From NCBI GenBank assembly GCA_964599655.1, contig CAZRGV010000180.1, forward strand, positions 1-10,392: DNA of 10,392 bases, written 5' to 3'. Shown piece by piece: positions 1 through 6,156 of the stretch. The position numbers were made by a program, and so were the translations under genes. The notes below the pieces were generated by a model. That model was not told the DNA's origin. It did no database searches and was given only the letters and a program-made list of their open reading frames with translations. This DNA is from CAZRGV01 sp964599655 (lineage in GTDB: Bacteria; Planctomycetota; Planctomycetia; Isosphaerales; Isosphaeraceae). Position 1 is the first letter of the stretch, and each line of letters opens with the position of its first letter.

Positions 1-2
1 GC

Positions 3-899
3 GTCCTGATCGCCCTGCTCTCGCCGGCCGTGCAGGCCGCTCGAGAGGCGGCGAGGCGGGCCCAGTGCACCAACAACCTCAAGCAGATTGGCCTGGCGTT
101 TCATGGCTATCATGATCTGCATAACACCTTTCCACCCGGCCGTGTCCGGAGCCGGATCAACGGCCTCGGACTGGTCTTCAGCGCCTTCGCGCAGATCCTA
201 CCCCACCTCGATCAGGAGCCCGTTTACCACGCGATCAACTTCGATCTGAACGCCGATCGCGGCGTCGGCGGGCCCGAAAACGACACCGCCCGCCGCACCC
301 GCATTGGCGTTTTCCTGTGCCCGACCGATAACTCGTCCGACTCGGACAAGCCCGACCAGGCGCCGACCAACTACCAGATGAATGTGGGAACCCGGCATCC
401 GGTCGCCGGAAACAACGGTGTGCTCTTCGAGAACTCGCGGGTCCGGTTGGCCGACCTGACCGACGGCACCTCACGGACCGCCCTGCTGAGCGAGCTGGCA
501 AGGTCCGCGAATCTTCGGGCCAACGATACGATCGAGATATCTAATCAACGTATAATCAATTATCAACAAACCTGCCTTCCCAACGGCCCAGCCCGCCAGA
601 GCGCGCGCGGCAATCGCTGGATCTACGGTGCCCCCAACCACACGATGTACTCGCACCACCGCGTACCCAACGACCCTCGTCCCGACTGTCGCGGCGGATC
701 GCCGTTCGGCAACCAGAGCAACGCCGAATGGGACCTCCTCTCGCTCGACTCGGCCGCCCGCAGCCTCCACCCGGGCGGCGTCGAGGTGGTCTTTTGCGAT
801 GGAAGTGTCCGTTTCATCATCCAGACGATCCACGTCTCCACCTGGCAGGCGCTGGGAACCCGCAACCTCGGCGAGATCATTTCGGACGACGCTTTCTGA
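3..899 (+). CDS. DUF1559 family pilin-like protein, 5' end outside the window
   Basis: The frame is open from the first in-frame codon at base 3 to a TGA at 897-899. The visible protein begins inside the hydrophobic N-terminal helix (VLIALLSPAVQAAREAARR), so the true start and the GFTLIE prepilin motif lie upstream of the window. An internal ATG at 30 is not a credible start because it would remove that helix. Family hallmarks are the AQCTNNLKQIGLAFHGYHD segment, the FPPG turn, the DGTSRTALLSEL motif in the middle, and the C-terminal H-x9-DG signature (HPGGVEVVFCDG) followed by SVRFI. DUF1559 proteins are abundant in planctomycetes and are thought to be assembled or exported like type II pseudopilins; the function of this copy is unknown. 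LLSPAVQ replaces the usual LLLPAVQ. It is a tandem paralogue of the next gene, 205 bp downstream. Family assignment is firm, exact role is not. Confidence 0.9.
   Translation, partial: VLIALLSPAVQAAREAARRAQCTNNLKQIGLAFHGYHDLHNTFPPGRVRSRINGLGLVFSAFAQILPHLDQEPVYHAINFDLNADRGVGGPENDTARRTRIGVFLCPTDNSSDSDKPDQAPTNYQMNVGTRHPVAGNNGVLFENSRVRLADLTDGTSRTALLSELARSANLRANDTIEISNQRIINYQQTCLPNGPARQSARGNRWIYGAPNHTMYSHHRVPNDPRPDCRGGSPFGNQSNAEWDLLSLDSAARSLHPGGVEVVFCDGSVRFIIQTIHVSTWQALGTRNLGEIISDDAF
525..575. other. AT-rich patch inside a GC-rich gene
   Basis: About 50 bases, encoding roughly NDTIEISNQRIINYQQTCL, are clearly AT-rich compared with the rest of the gene and contain a perfect TATAAT at 551-556. The reading frame is intact and the residues match a loop that varies in DUF1559 proteins. 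No good -35 hexamer sits about 17 bases upstream of the TATAAT, so an internal promoter is only a weak possibility. Confidence 0.35.
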
Positions 900-996
900 G
901 CCTAAATCCTGATTCAGAAATCACTTTCGCGCGTCTTCAATTCTCGTGCGCGCGTCGACGAGTGTTCCCAAGAGTGTGAAAGAATTCGTCGCTTTC

Positions 997-1026
997 TTGA
1001 CACCGTGATTCCCATGTGCCAAGAAT
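997..1026 (+). promoter_or_regulatory. Candidate sigma-70-type promoter for the second DUF1559 gene
   Basis: A perfect TTGACA at 997-1002 is followed after 18 bases by AAGAAT at 1021-1026, which matches four of six -10 consensus positions, including the key A2 and T6. It lies in the 205-bp gap between the two DUF1559 genes and would give a leader of about 70 nt before the ATG at 1105. It suggests the second paralogue can be transcribed on its own. Planctomycete promoters are poorly defined, so this is moderate evidence. Confidence 0.4.
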
Positions 1027-1090
1027 TTTGAACGGACTCGATGATTCTCAACCCGAAGCGATCTCTTCCTCGAAGCTGCGCGAATGCCAC

Positions 1091-1097
1091 GAAGGGG
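1091..1097 (+). promoter_or_regulatory. Ribosome binding site that decides the start at 1105
   Basis: GAAGGGG lies seven bases before the ATG at 1105. The other in-frame ATG at 1084 has no purine-rich site before it. The 1105 start also gives a short basic leader (MGVTCRLRRG) directly before the FTLIE motif, as expected for a prepilin. Confidence 0.65.
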
Positions 1098-1104
1098 CAC
1101 GTCC

Positions 1105-2145
1105 ATGGGCGTCACCTGCCGGTTACGACGGGGTTTCACGTTGATCGAGCTCCTGGTCGTGATCGCGATCATCGGCGTGTTGATCGCCCTCTTGTTGCCG
1201 GCGGTGCAATCGGCTCGCGAGGCGGCGAGGCGGGCCCAGTGCACCAACAACCTGAAGCAGATCGGCCTCGGACTCCATAATTACGAAGGGGTCGCGGGAG
1301 CGTTTCCGCCCTCGAACATCCTCGCCGGATCGGGCAACACGGTCACCTGGACGAACGGCTTCAGCGTGCATTGCCGCGTCCTGCCGTTCATGGAGCAGGG
1401 GGTGGCCTTCAACGCCTTGAACTTCGACTTCAACCACCTCGCCTGGCAGAACACGACCGTCGTGGGCATGGCCGTGTCGGTCTTTCTTTGCCCGAGCGAT
1501 CCCAACAAGGAGGCGCGGACGCCGTTCCCGCCCTTCACGGGAATCCCCGCGACCGCCAGCGTCACCAGCTACGGCTTCAACAGCGGCGACTGGTTCGTCT
1601 GGAATGGCTTCAACCCGCCCGAAAACCGAGGCGCCTTCGGCCCGAACCGGAGCCGCCGGATCAGCGAGTTTCGCGACGGCACCAGCCAGACCCTTCTGGC
1701 AACCGATGTGAAAATCTATTCACCTTTGCGGCGGTGCAGCACGCAGCTCTCGAACATCAACAACCCGAACGTCGTCCCGCCGCCCAACGCCAACCCGCTG
1801 GCCATCGCGCCCGAGTATTCGAGCGCCGCGTGCGGCCTGGGCAAGTCGCATACGATCTGGGCCGACGGCAATACGCACGAAACGGCCATGACCACCGCAT
1901 GGCCGCCCAACAGGTCGATCATCGACCCGAGCAGCGGCCAGGATCTGAACCTGGAGACGCGCCTGGTCGTTCAAGGAGGTCCGACGTTCGCGGCGATGAA
2001 CGCCCGGAGCTACCACCCTGGCGGGGTCGACGCCCTCTTTGCCGACGGCGGCGTCCGGTTCATCAAGAGCACGATCAGCGGCTTCACCTGGCGGGCACTC
2101 GGAACCGTGCAAGGGGGCGAGGTCGTCAGCGCCGACGCCTACTGA
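1105..2145 (+). CDS. DUF1559 family protein with type IV prepilin N-terminus
   Basis: A 346-residue protein from the ATG at 1105; a start at 1084 would add seven residues but lacks a ribosome site. The leader MGVTCRLRRG ends in Gly10, followed by FTLIELLVVIAIIG, a classic prepilin peptidase site with Glu at mature position 5 (Glu15). The hydrophobic helix runs to about residue 33 and continues into SAREAARRAQCTNNLKQIG. The middle carries FLCPSDPN and FRDGTSQTLL. The C-terminus has H304-x9-D314-G315, then GVRFIKS, and ends GGEVVSADAY. These features define the planctomycete DUF1559 family, thought to be inner-membrane or envelope pseudopilin-like proteins handled by a type II secretion or pilus machine. 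Function beyond that is unknown. It shares 35 identical bases with the preceding paralogue. Its last codons overlap the end of the opposing gene by 7 bp. Confidence 0.93.
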   Translation: MGVTCRLRRGFTLIELLVVIAIIGVLIALLLPAVQSAREAARRAQCTNNLKQIGLGLHNYEGVAGAFPPSNILAGSGNTVTWTNGFSVHCRVLPFMEQGVAFNALNFDFNHLAWQNTTVVGMAVSVFLCPSDPNKEARTPFPPFTGIPATASVTSYGFNSGDWFVWNGFNPPENRGAFGPNRSRRISEFRDGTSQTLLATDVKIYSPLRRCSTQLSNINNPNVVPPPNANPLAIAPEYSSAACGLGKSHTIWADGNTHETAMTTAWPPNRSIIDPSSGQDLNLETRLVVQGGPTFAAMNARSYHPGGVDALFADGGVRFIKSTISGFTWRALGTVQGGEVVSADAY

Positions 2146-4094
2146 GACCCGCCGCCGATCGGCGTGAAACCGCCGGCCGAGGCCGCCAGAACCGGCGCCG
2201 CGTCGAACGGATCGACCACCGGCGCGACCCGGCTGTTGTCGTGGACGAGCGCTCCGACGGCTCCCACGAAGAAGTCGTGGTTGTCGGCCACGTCGAGGTT
2301 GAAGACGGGCTGCACCTCGAGGGTCTCGACCGACTCGACCCGGACACGGCCCTTGAGAGTTCGGATCTCGTCGCCGGGCCGGAGGTCGCGGGCCATGACC
2401 CAGCCCTGCCCGGCCTTCCAGAACCGGTGGATGCCGGTCGCCACGATCGCGTCGTCGCCGAGCCTGACCCGGAGCGTCCGCGTCGGCCGGTTGTGGTGCA
2501 CGGCGAGGATCGGCCGGTATTCCAGGGCCCCGGTGCGGGTTTGCTGGGTCAAAACCTGGTCGCCAACTTCGATCGTCTCGATGGGTCTCGGCCCCGTGAG
2601 GGTCTGAACCCTCGTGCCGGCGCCGAAGCACGAATGATGAGTAGGAATCGGCATGAACCTGGGTTGATAAACGATCGGCACATTCTGCTCGAAGGTTGGC
2701 TTCGCTTTCGGCTCGGGCGATTGATAGGAATAGCCCTGCTCGTCGGTCCACCAGCGCTGCCAGGCCTCGCGGTCGTTACCAAAATCCTGGCCGGTGAGGG
2801 CGGTCAGGATCACCCGGATGCGGTCGTTGCCTCGGAGGATCTCGCCGTTGAGCTGTCGCACCCGCTCGAGATCGTTTTCCAGCTGACGCTCGGCGGTGAC
2901 GGCCGCGCGACTGGCCTCGAACAGGTTGTGCTCGGCGGCGCTGAGGCGTCCGGCCTGAGCGGCGAGGCGGTCGGCTTGGCCAGGGCCCGCGACGGGCAGG
3001 GCGCGCTCGCCCCGGAGGACGTTCCTCGAGTCGCTGGGAACATCCGGAGCCTCGTAACGTCGCACGAGGTTGTAGTGCTCGGTCTCGATGAGCAGCGCGC
3101 CCGAGCCGCCCACGCCGGTCACAGGCGTGGCCTGGAAGGTCGCCGGTCGTCGAAGCCGGGCGATCAGCGGGTCCACGACGTCTCGAGGATCGCGATGGAT
3201 CAGGGTCTCGGCCGCGACGCGGCAGACCTCGTCGGAAGCGCCGTCGATCGCCAGAGTGACCAGGGCTCGCGAGGCGTCCGAGCCGTCGATCTGACCGAGA
3301 ACCTGCGCTGCGGCGAGCTGGCGATCGGGCCGGCCACTGGCGACCAGACAACGCCAGATCGAGGGCAGGGCCAGCGGGTCCGCGACCTGGGCCAGCCGTT
3401 CCTTCGCCCGAACCCGTGCGGCACCCGGCTGTTCGAGCCAGACGGCCCACTTCGCCAGAAGCGGTTCCCAGCGCCGGTCGGCCAGTTTCTGAGCCCGATC
3501 CGCGGCCTTTTCCTCAGCAATCCGCGAGTCGCTCATCCATCGGCCGTTGAAATAGCGGCAGCCCAGATGCCGCCAGGCGGAGGGGCGGTAATCGGTCGCG
3601 CGGACCGGCTCGACGATTCGGGCCAGCCCGGTTCGCGAGGACGCCGGCACGGTCGGGAGCTGCGTCACGACCGTGAAGTGAGCCTCGGCCTCGGCCTTCA
3701 AACCGCGCGACTCGCACCAGAGGGCCAGGCGGTACTGCGCCTCCTGCGTCCGAGCGGCCTGAGCGCGCCGGGTGTTGTATTCGGCCAGCAGGGCGGTTCG
3801 CTCGGCATCACTCTGGATGCGATCGGCCACCTGCTCGGGCTTCCGCCATCGCGCGCCGTCCTCAACCTGCCCCAGCAGCCCGCGCGCCCGGGCATTGCCC
3901 GGATCGACAAGCAATGCGATTGATAGATGCTTGATTCTTTCGGATTTCAGGCCGCGCGACTCGCACCAGAGGGCAAGCCGGACGTGGGCCTCGGGGTCGC
4001 GACCGGCCTGGTTCGCGGCGGCCTGATAGGCGGCCAGGTCCTCGAGGCCAGGGGAGCCTGCCAGCAAGACGGCGGAGACCAGGGCGGCGAGCAT
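2139..4094 (-). CDS. Exported TPR/HEAT-repeat protein with C-terminal Hint domain
   Basis: A 651-residue protein from the ATG at 4094, chosen because GAGGAGG lies five bases before it and because MLAALVSAVLLAG forms a hydrophobic export signal (unusually with no basic residue before it). Residues 30-75 and 113-150 are two TPR-like units sharing the identical block RLALWCESRGLK (39-50 and 122-133). AWRHLGCRYFNGRWM (173-187) resembles a motif common in planctomycete repeat proteins. Residues 232-315 look like HEAT repeats, 374-420 like a coiled coil, and LTGQDFG..REAWQRWW (433-449) like a final HEAT-type helix pair. Residues 489-620 form a Hint (hedgehog/intein) domain: Cys489 in CFGAGTRVQT, T553-G-I-H556, then VFNLDVADNHDFFVGAVGALVHDN. 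Hint domains cleave or ligate their own backbone at the first Cys. Only 31 residues follow, with no recognisable toxin. Function unknown. The domain call is strong for Hint, moderate for the repeats. Confidence 0.88.
   Translation of the reverse strand: MLAALVSAVLLAGSPGLEDLAAYQAAANQAGRDPEAHVRLALWCESRGLKSERIKHLSIALLVDPGNARARGLLGQVEDGARWRKPEQVADRIQSDAERTALLAEYNTRRAQAARTQEAQYRLALWCESRGLKAEAEAHFTVVTQLPTVPASSRTGLARIVEPVRATDYRPSAWRHLGCRYFNGRWMSDSRIAEEKAADRAQKLADRRWEPLLAKWAVWLEQPGAARVRAKERLAQVADPLALPSIWRCLVASGRPDRQLAAAQVLGQIDGSDASRALVTLAIDGASDEVCRVAAETLIHRDPRDVVDPLIARLRRPATFQATPVTGVGGSGALLIETEHYNLVRRYEAPDVPSDSRNVLRGERALPVAGPGQADRLAAQAGRLSAAEHNLFEASRAAVTAERQLENDLERVRQLNGEILRGNDRIRVILTALTGQDFGNDREAWQRWWTDEQGYSYQSPEPKAKPTFEQNVPIVYQPRFMPIPTHHSCFGAGTRVQTLTGPRPIETIEVGDQVLTQQTRTGALEYRPILAVHHNRPTRTLRVRLGDDAIVATGIHRFWKAGQGWVMARDLRPGDEIRTLKGRVRVESVETLEVQPVFNLDVADNHDFFVGAVGALVHDNSRVAPVVDPFDAAPVLAASAGGFTPIGGGSQ
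3703..3974 (-). repeat. Pair of 23-bp direct repeats encoding RLALWCESRGLK
   Basis: Bases 3703-3725 and 3952-3974 are identical over 23 bases, 249 bases (83 codons) apart, in the same frame. They encode the second and first copies of the RLALWCESRGLK block in the Hint protein. Identity at the nucleotide level and not only the protein level points to a fairly recent duplication, gene conversion, or strong codon constraint. Confidence 0.8.
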
Positions 4095-4425
4095 GGGAGC
4101 CTCCTCAACAGGTCCGCCCTCCCGAGATAGGAGCACGCTCGTTTCGGAGCGCCGGGCGCGACGGCGTTTCCCCAACCACGGACTGGCCGAGGTCTCAGGC
4201 CAGCCCGACCCGCATCGTGTCGCGAACCGGGCGACGGAATTTGCCGCCTCGGCCGGTATCCTTCACTTTGTATTGTTTCGTTCTTCGCGCGGGTTCACAA
4301 GAGTGTCATCCCGTGCACCTCGCGATGGGCAGGGGCGGGGCAAGACCCAGTCGGGGCTTGAACCGGGCCGTCGGTCGTGCCAGCCTGTCAGGTCCGAATC
4401 CCTTTCTTCGAGGAGACGACCTCCG
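4095..4425. other. Intergenic region between divergent genes
   Basis: About 330 bp separate the Hint gene (minus) and the hydrolase gene (plus), so both promoters should lie here. The hydrolase frame is open across the whole region, but the translation is arginine-rich and unlike a protein. The only AT-rich patch is around 4258-4285 (CTTCACTTTGTATTGTTTCG), which contains TATTGT but has no well-spaced -35 that I would defend. A small inverted repeat CGCTC/GAGCG lies near 4137-4152. I cannot name a specific regulatory site. Confidence 0.4.
4100..4106 (-). promoter_or_regulatory. Ribosome binding site for the Hint protein
   Basis: On the minus strand GAGGAGG is followed by CTCCC and then the ATG at 4094. 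This strong site settles the start. The frame stays open upstream to 4175, but that would place an arginine-rich stretch before the export signal. Confidence 0.7.
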
Positions 4426-5343
4426 ATGAATCGACGACGAATCGCCCTGATGCTGCTGCTGGCCTCGTTCGGGTTACCCGTCGCGCGAGCGGCCGACGCA
4501 CCCTCGTACGACCGGCGGGAAGACGTGATCTACGGCCGGAAGTTCGGCACCGCGTTGACCATGGATGTTTTCACGCCGAAGGAGCATGCCAAGGGGGTGG
4601 GAGTCATTCTGGTTGTGAGCGGCGGCTGGTTCTCGGCGCACGAGGCGATCAGCCCGGCGCTGGTGGCTCCGATGGTCGACCGGGGCTACACGGTTTTCGC
4701 GGTGGTTCACGGCAGTCAGCCGAAGTTCACGATTCCAGAGATTGTTCAAGACATGAACCGCGCGGTGCGGTTTATTCGTTTTCATGCGAAGGATTACGGG
4801 ATTGATCCCGATCGCCTGGGGATTTACGGTGGATCGGCGGGGGGCCACCTGTCGTTGATGCAAGGGATGGCCGGCGACACCGGGAATCCCGAGGCGAAGG
4901 ACCCGATCGACAAGGTGTCCAGCCGGGTCCAGGCGGTGGCCTGCTTCTTTCCGCCGACCGACTTCCTCAACTACGGCAAGCCTGGGGAAATCGCGCTGGG
5001 GCGAGGCATCCTGGAGAACTTCCAGGCTCCGTTCGACTTCCAGGAGCTGGATCGGTCGCGCAACGTGTTCGTGCCGATCGTCGATCACGCCGAGCGGTTG
5101 CGGATCGGCCGGCGGATCTCGCCGATTTACAGCGTGAGCGAGGATGATCCGCCGACCTTGATCTTCCACGGAGACGCCGACAAGCTCGTGCCGATCCAGC
5201 AGGCCGAGATCCTGATCGAGCGACTCAAGGACAAGGGTGTCGAGGCGAAGCTGGTGGTCAAGCCGGGCGCCGCGCACGGCTGGCCCGACCTGCCGAAGGA
5301 CCTGAGCCAGTTCGCCGACTGGTTCGACGAGCATCTGAAGTAA
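4426..5343 (+). CDS. Exported alpha/beta hydrolase (esterase/lipase type)
   Basis: A 305-residue protein from the ATG at 4426, preceded by GAGGAG ten bases upstream and opening with a signal peptide (MNRRRIALMLLLASF...ARA, cleavage likely after Ala22). Earlier in-frame starts would bury this signal. The alpha/beta hydrolase core is clear: the oxyanion-hole strand ILVVSGGWFSAH (61-72), the nucleophile elbow G-G-S137-A-G, the acid in HGDADKLVP (Asp252) and the catalytic GAAHGW (His284). This is the esterase/lipase group related to BD-FAE and carboxylesterase-like enzymes, which hydrolyse carboxylic ester bonds, often on acetylated or feruloylated sugars. The substrate cannot be read from the sequence. 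The enzyme should act in the periplasm or outside the cell. It stands alone on its strand and ends just before a palindromic terminator. Confidence 0.92.
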   Translation: MNRRRIALMLLLASFGLPVARAADAPSYDRREDVIYGRKFGTALTMDVFTPKEHAKGVGVILVVSGGWFSAHEAISPALVAPMVDRGYTVFAVVHGSQPKFTIPEIVQDMNRAVRFIRFHAKDYGIDPDRLGIYGGSAGGHLSLMQGMAGDTGNPEAKDPIDKVSSRVQAVACFFPPTDFLNYGKPGEIALGRGILENFQAPFDFQELDRSRNVFVPIVDHAERLRIGRRISPIYSVSEDDPPTLIFHGDADKLVPIQQAEILIERLKDKGVEAKLVVKPGAAHGWPDLPKDLSQFADWFDEHLK

Positions 5344-5378
5344 CGGGCGCGACACGGATTCTGGGGAATCGCCTGGTA

Positions 5379-5433
5379 TTTCAAAACGGGGGACTGGCAC
5401 CTCGAAGACTCGGAACCAGTCCCCGTTTTGAAA
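5379..5433. terminator. Two-way terminator or REP-like palindrome between convergent genes
   Basis: The arms TTTCAAAACGGGGGACTGG (5379-5397) and CCAGTCCCCGTTTTGAAA (5416-5433) are complementary apart from one extra G on the left, around an 18-base loop. The layout of A-tract, GC stem, T-tract is that of a bidirectional intrinsic terminator. It sits between the stop of the hydrolase (5343) and the stop of the YqgE gene (5451) on the other strand, so it can serve both. The length and near-perfect pairing also fit a dispersed REP-like element; whether it recurs elsewhere in the genome cannot be seen here. Confidence 0.78.
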
Positions 5434-5450
5434 CAGCCTCCCCGGATTTC

Positions 5451-6008
5451 TCAGTTCATCGAGGGGTCGTCGGGCAGCTCGCGGAGGCCGAGCCACTGGC
5501 TCATTCGCCGCGACCGGATTTCCCTCGACACGAATTCCCAGAGGTCGTCGTCGCTGGACCAGAAGACGTGCTCGGCCTTGGCCGGGAGGGAGTACCACGA
5601 CTGATCGGCGATCTCGGCTTCGAGCTGGCCGGGCCCCCACCCGGCGTAGTTGGCGATGATCCGGGACGGCTCGGCGCGGTTGCGGATGAGCTCGCGAATT
5701 CGGCCGGCCTCGACGGTTGAGTAGACTCCTGTCAGGACTTCCTGATCCGACAGGGCCTCCGACGTGTGCAAGGCGAGCAACGGCCCGGGGACGGGTCCGC
5801 CAAGGTGGATCGGCTTGTCCCATTCGACCCGCTCTTCCAGAAACTGCGCCGAGATGTCACTGATGGTCGCCTCGGTCGGCCGATTCAGAATGACCCCCGC
5901 GGCGCCGGCTTCGTTGTGCTCGAACATCAGGAGCACGGTCCGCACGAAGTTGGGGTCGAGCAGTTGCGGCGTCGCAACCAGGAGGTGGCCTTTCAAGGAA
6001 TTCATCAT
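5451..6008 (-). CDS. yqgE: YqgE/AlgH family protein (UPF0301)
   Basis: A 185-residue protein from the first of two adjacent ATG codons (6006-6008; the second at 6003-6005 is equally possible). This start puts SLKGHLLVATPQL at the N-terminus and gives the usual family length; the frame stays open 40 codons further, but those are not conserved-looking and no strong ribosome site supports any start. Diagnostic segments are GHLLVATPQLLDPNF (7-21), GVILNRPTE (38-46), HLGGPVPGPLLALH (68-81) and YAGWGPGQLEAEI (121-133). The family is widespread in bacteria, soluble, and of uncertain biochemical role; AlgH was first named for an effect on alginate production in Pseudomonas. It lies downstream of, and on the same strand as, the LRR gene with a 148-bp gap. 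Confidence 0.94.
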   Translation of the reverse strand: MMNSLKGHLLVATPQLLDPNFVRTVLLMFEHNEAGAAGVILNRPTEATISDISAQFLEERVEWDKPIHLGGPVPGPLLALHTSEALSDQEVLTGVYSTVEAGRIRELIRNRAEPSRIIANYAGWGPGQLEAEIADQSWYSLPAKAEHVFWSSDDDLWEFVSREIRSRRMSQWLGLRELPDDPSMN

Positions 6009-6097
6009 CGGGCGACCCGGGGAGAGGATTCGGTTCTCTGGCGACGGTTCGAAAGCTGGCCTGCTTCTGGGAATCTTCGCACAACGAAACATCCAGG

Positions 6098-6134
6098 CCA
6101 ACCGCCGAGTGTCTCGGAGCCGGACCAACCGCCG
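6098..6134. repeat. Short direct repeat upstream of the YqgE gene
   Basis: CCAACCGCCG occurs at 6098-6107 and again at 6125-6134, a 27-base offset, within the 148-bp gap upstream of the YqgE gene. It could be a pair of operator half sites, but ten bases in GC-rich DNA can repeat by chance. Confidence 0.3.
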
Positions 6135-6156
6135 GGTCGCCAGGCCTGTCCGAGCG

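Noticed and set aside
1371..3923. An 850-codon open frame on the plus strand running across the end of the DUF1559 gene and the Hint gene.
   Set aside because: The translation is rich in Arg, Pro and Gly with no recognisable domain, and it lies over two well-supported genes. It is a product of GC-rich codon bias.
4351..4402. tRNA-like fragments (TTGAACC on one strand, GGTCCGAATCCC on the other).
   Set aside because: The five-base T-stem does not pair in either case, and no anticodon or acceptor stem can be built.
4093..4425. Upstream extension of the hydrolase frame by 111 codons.
   Set aside because: It would bury the signal peptide, is arginine-rich, and lacks a ribosome site; the start at 4426 has GAGGAG.
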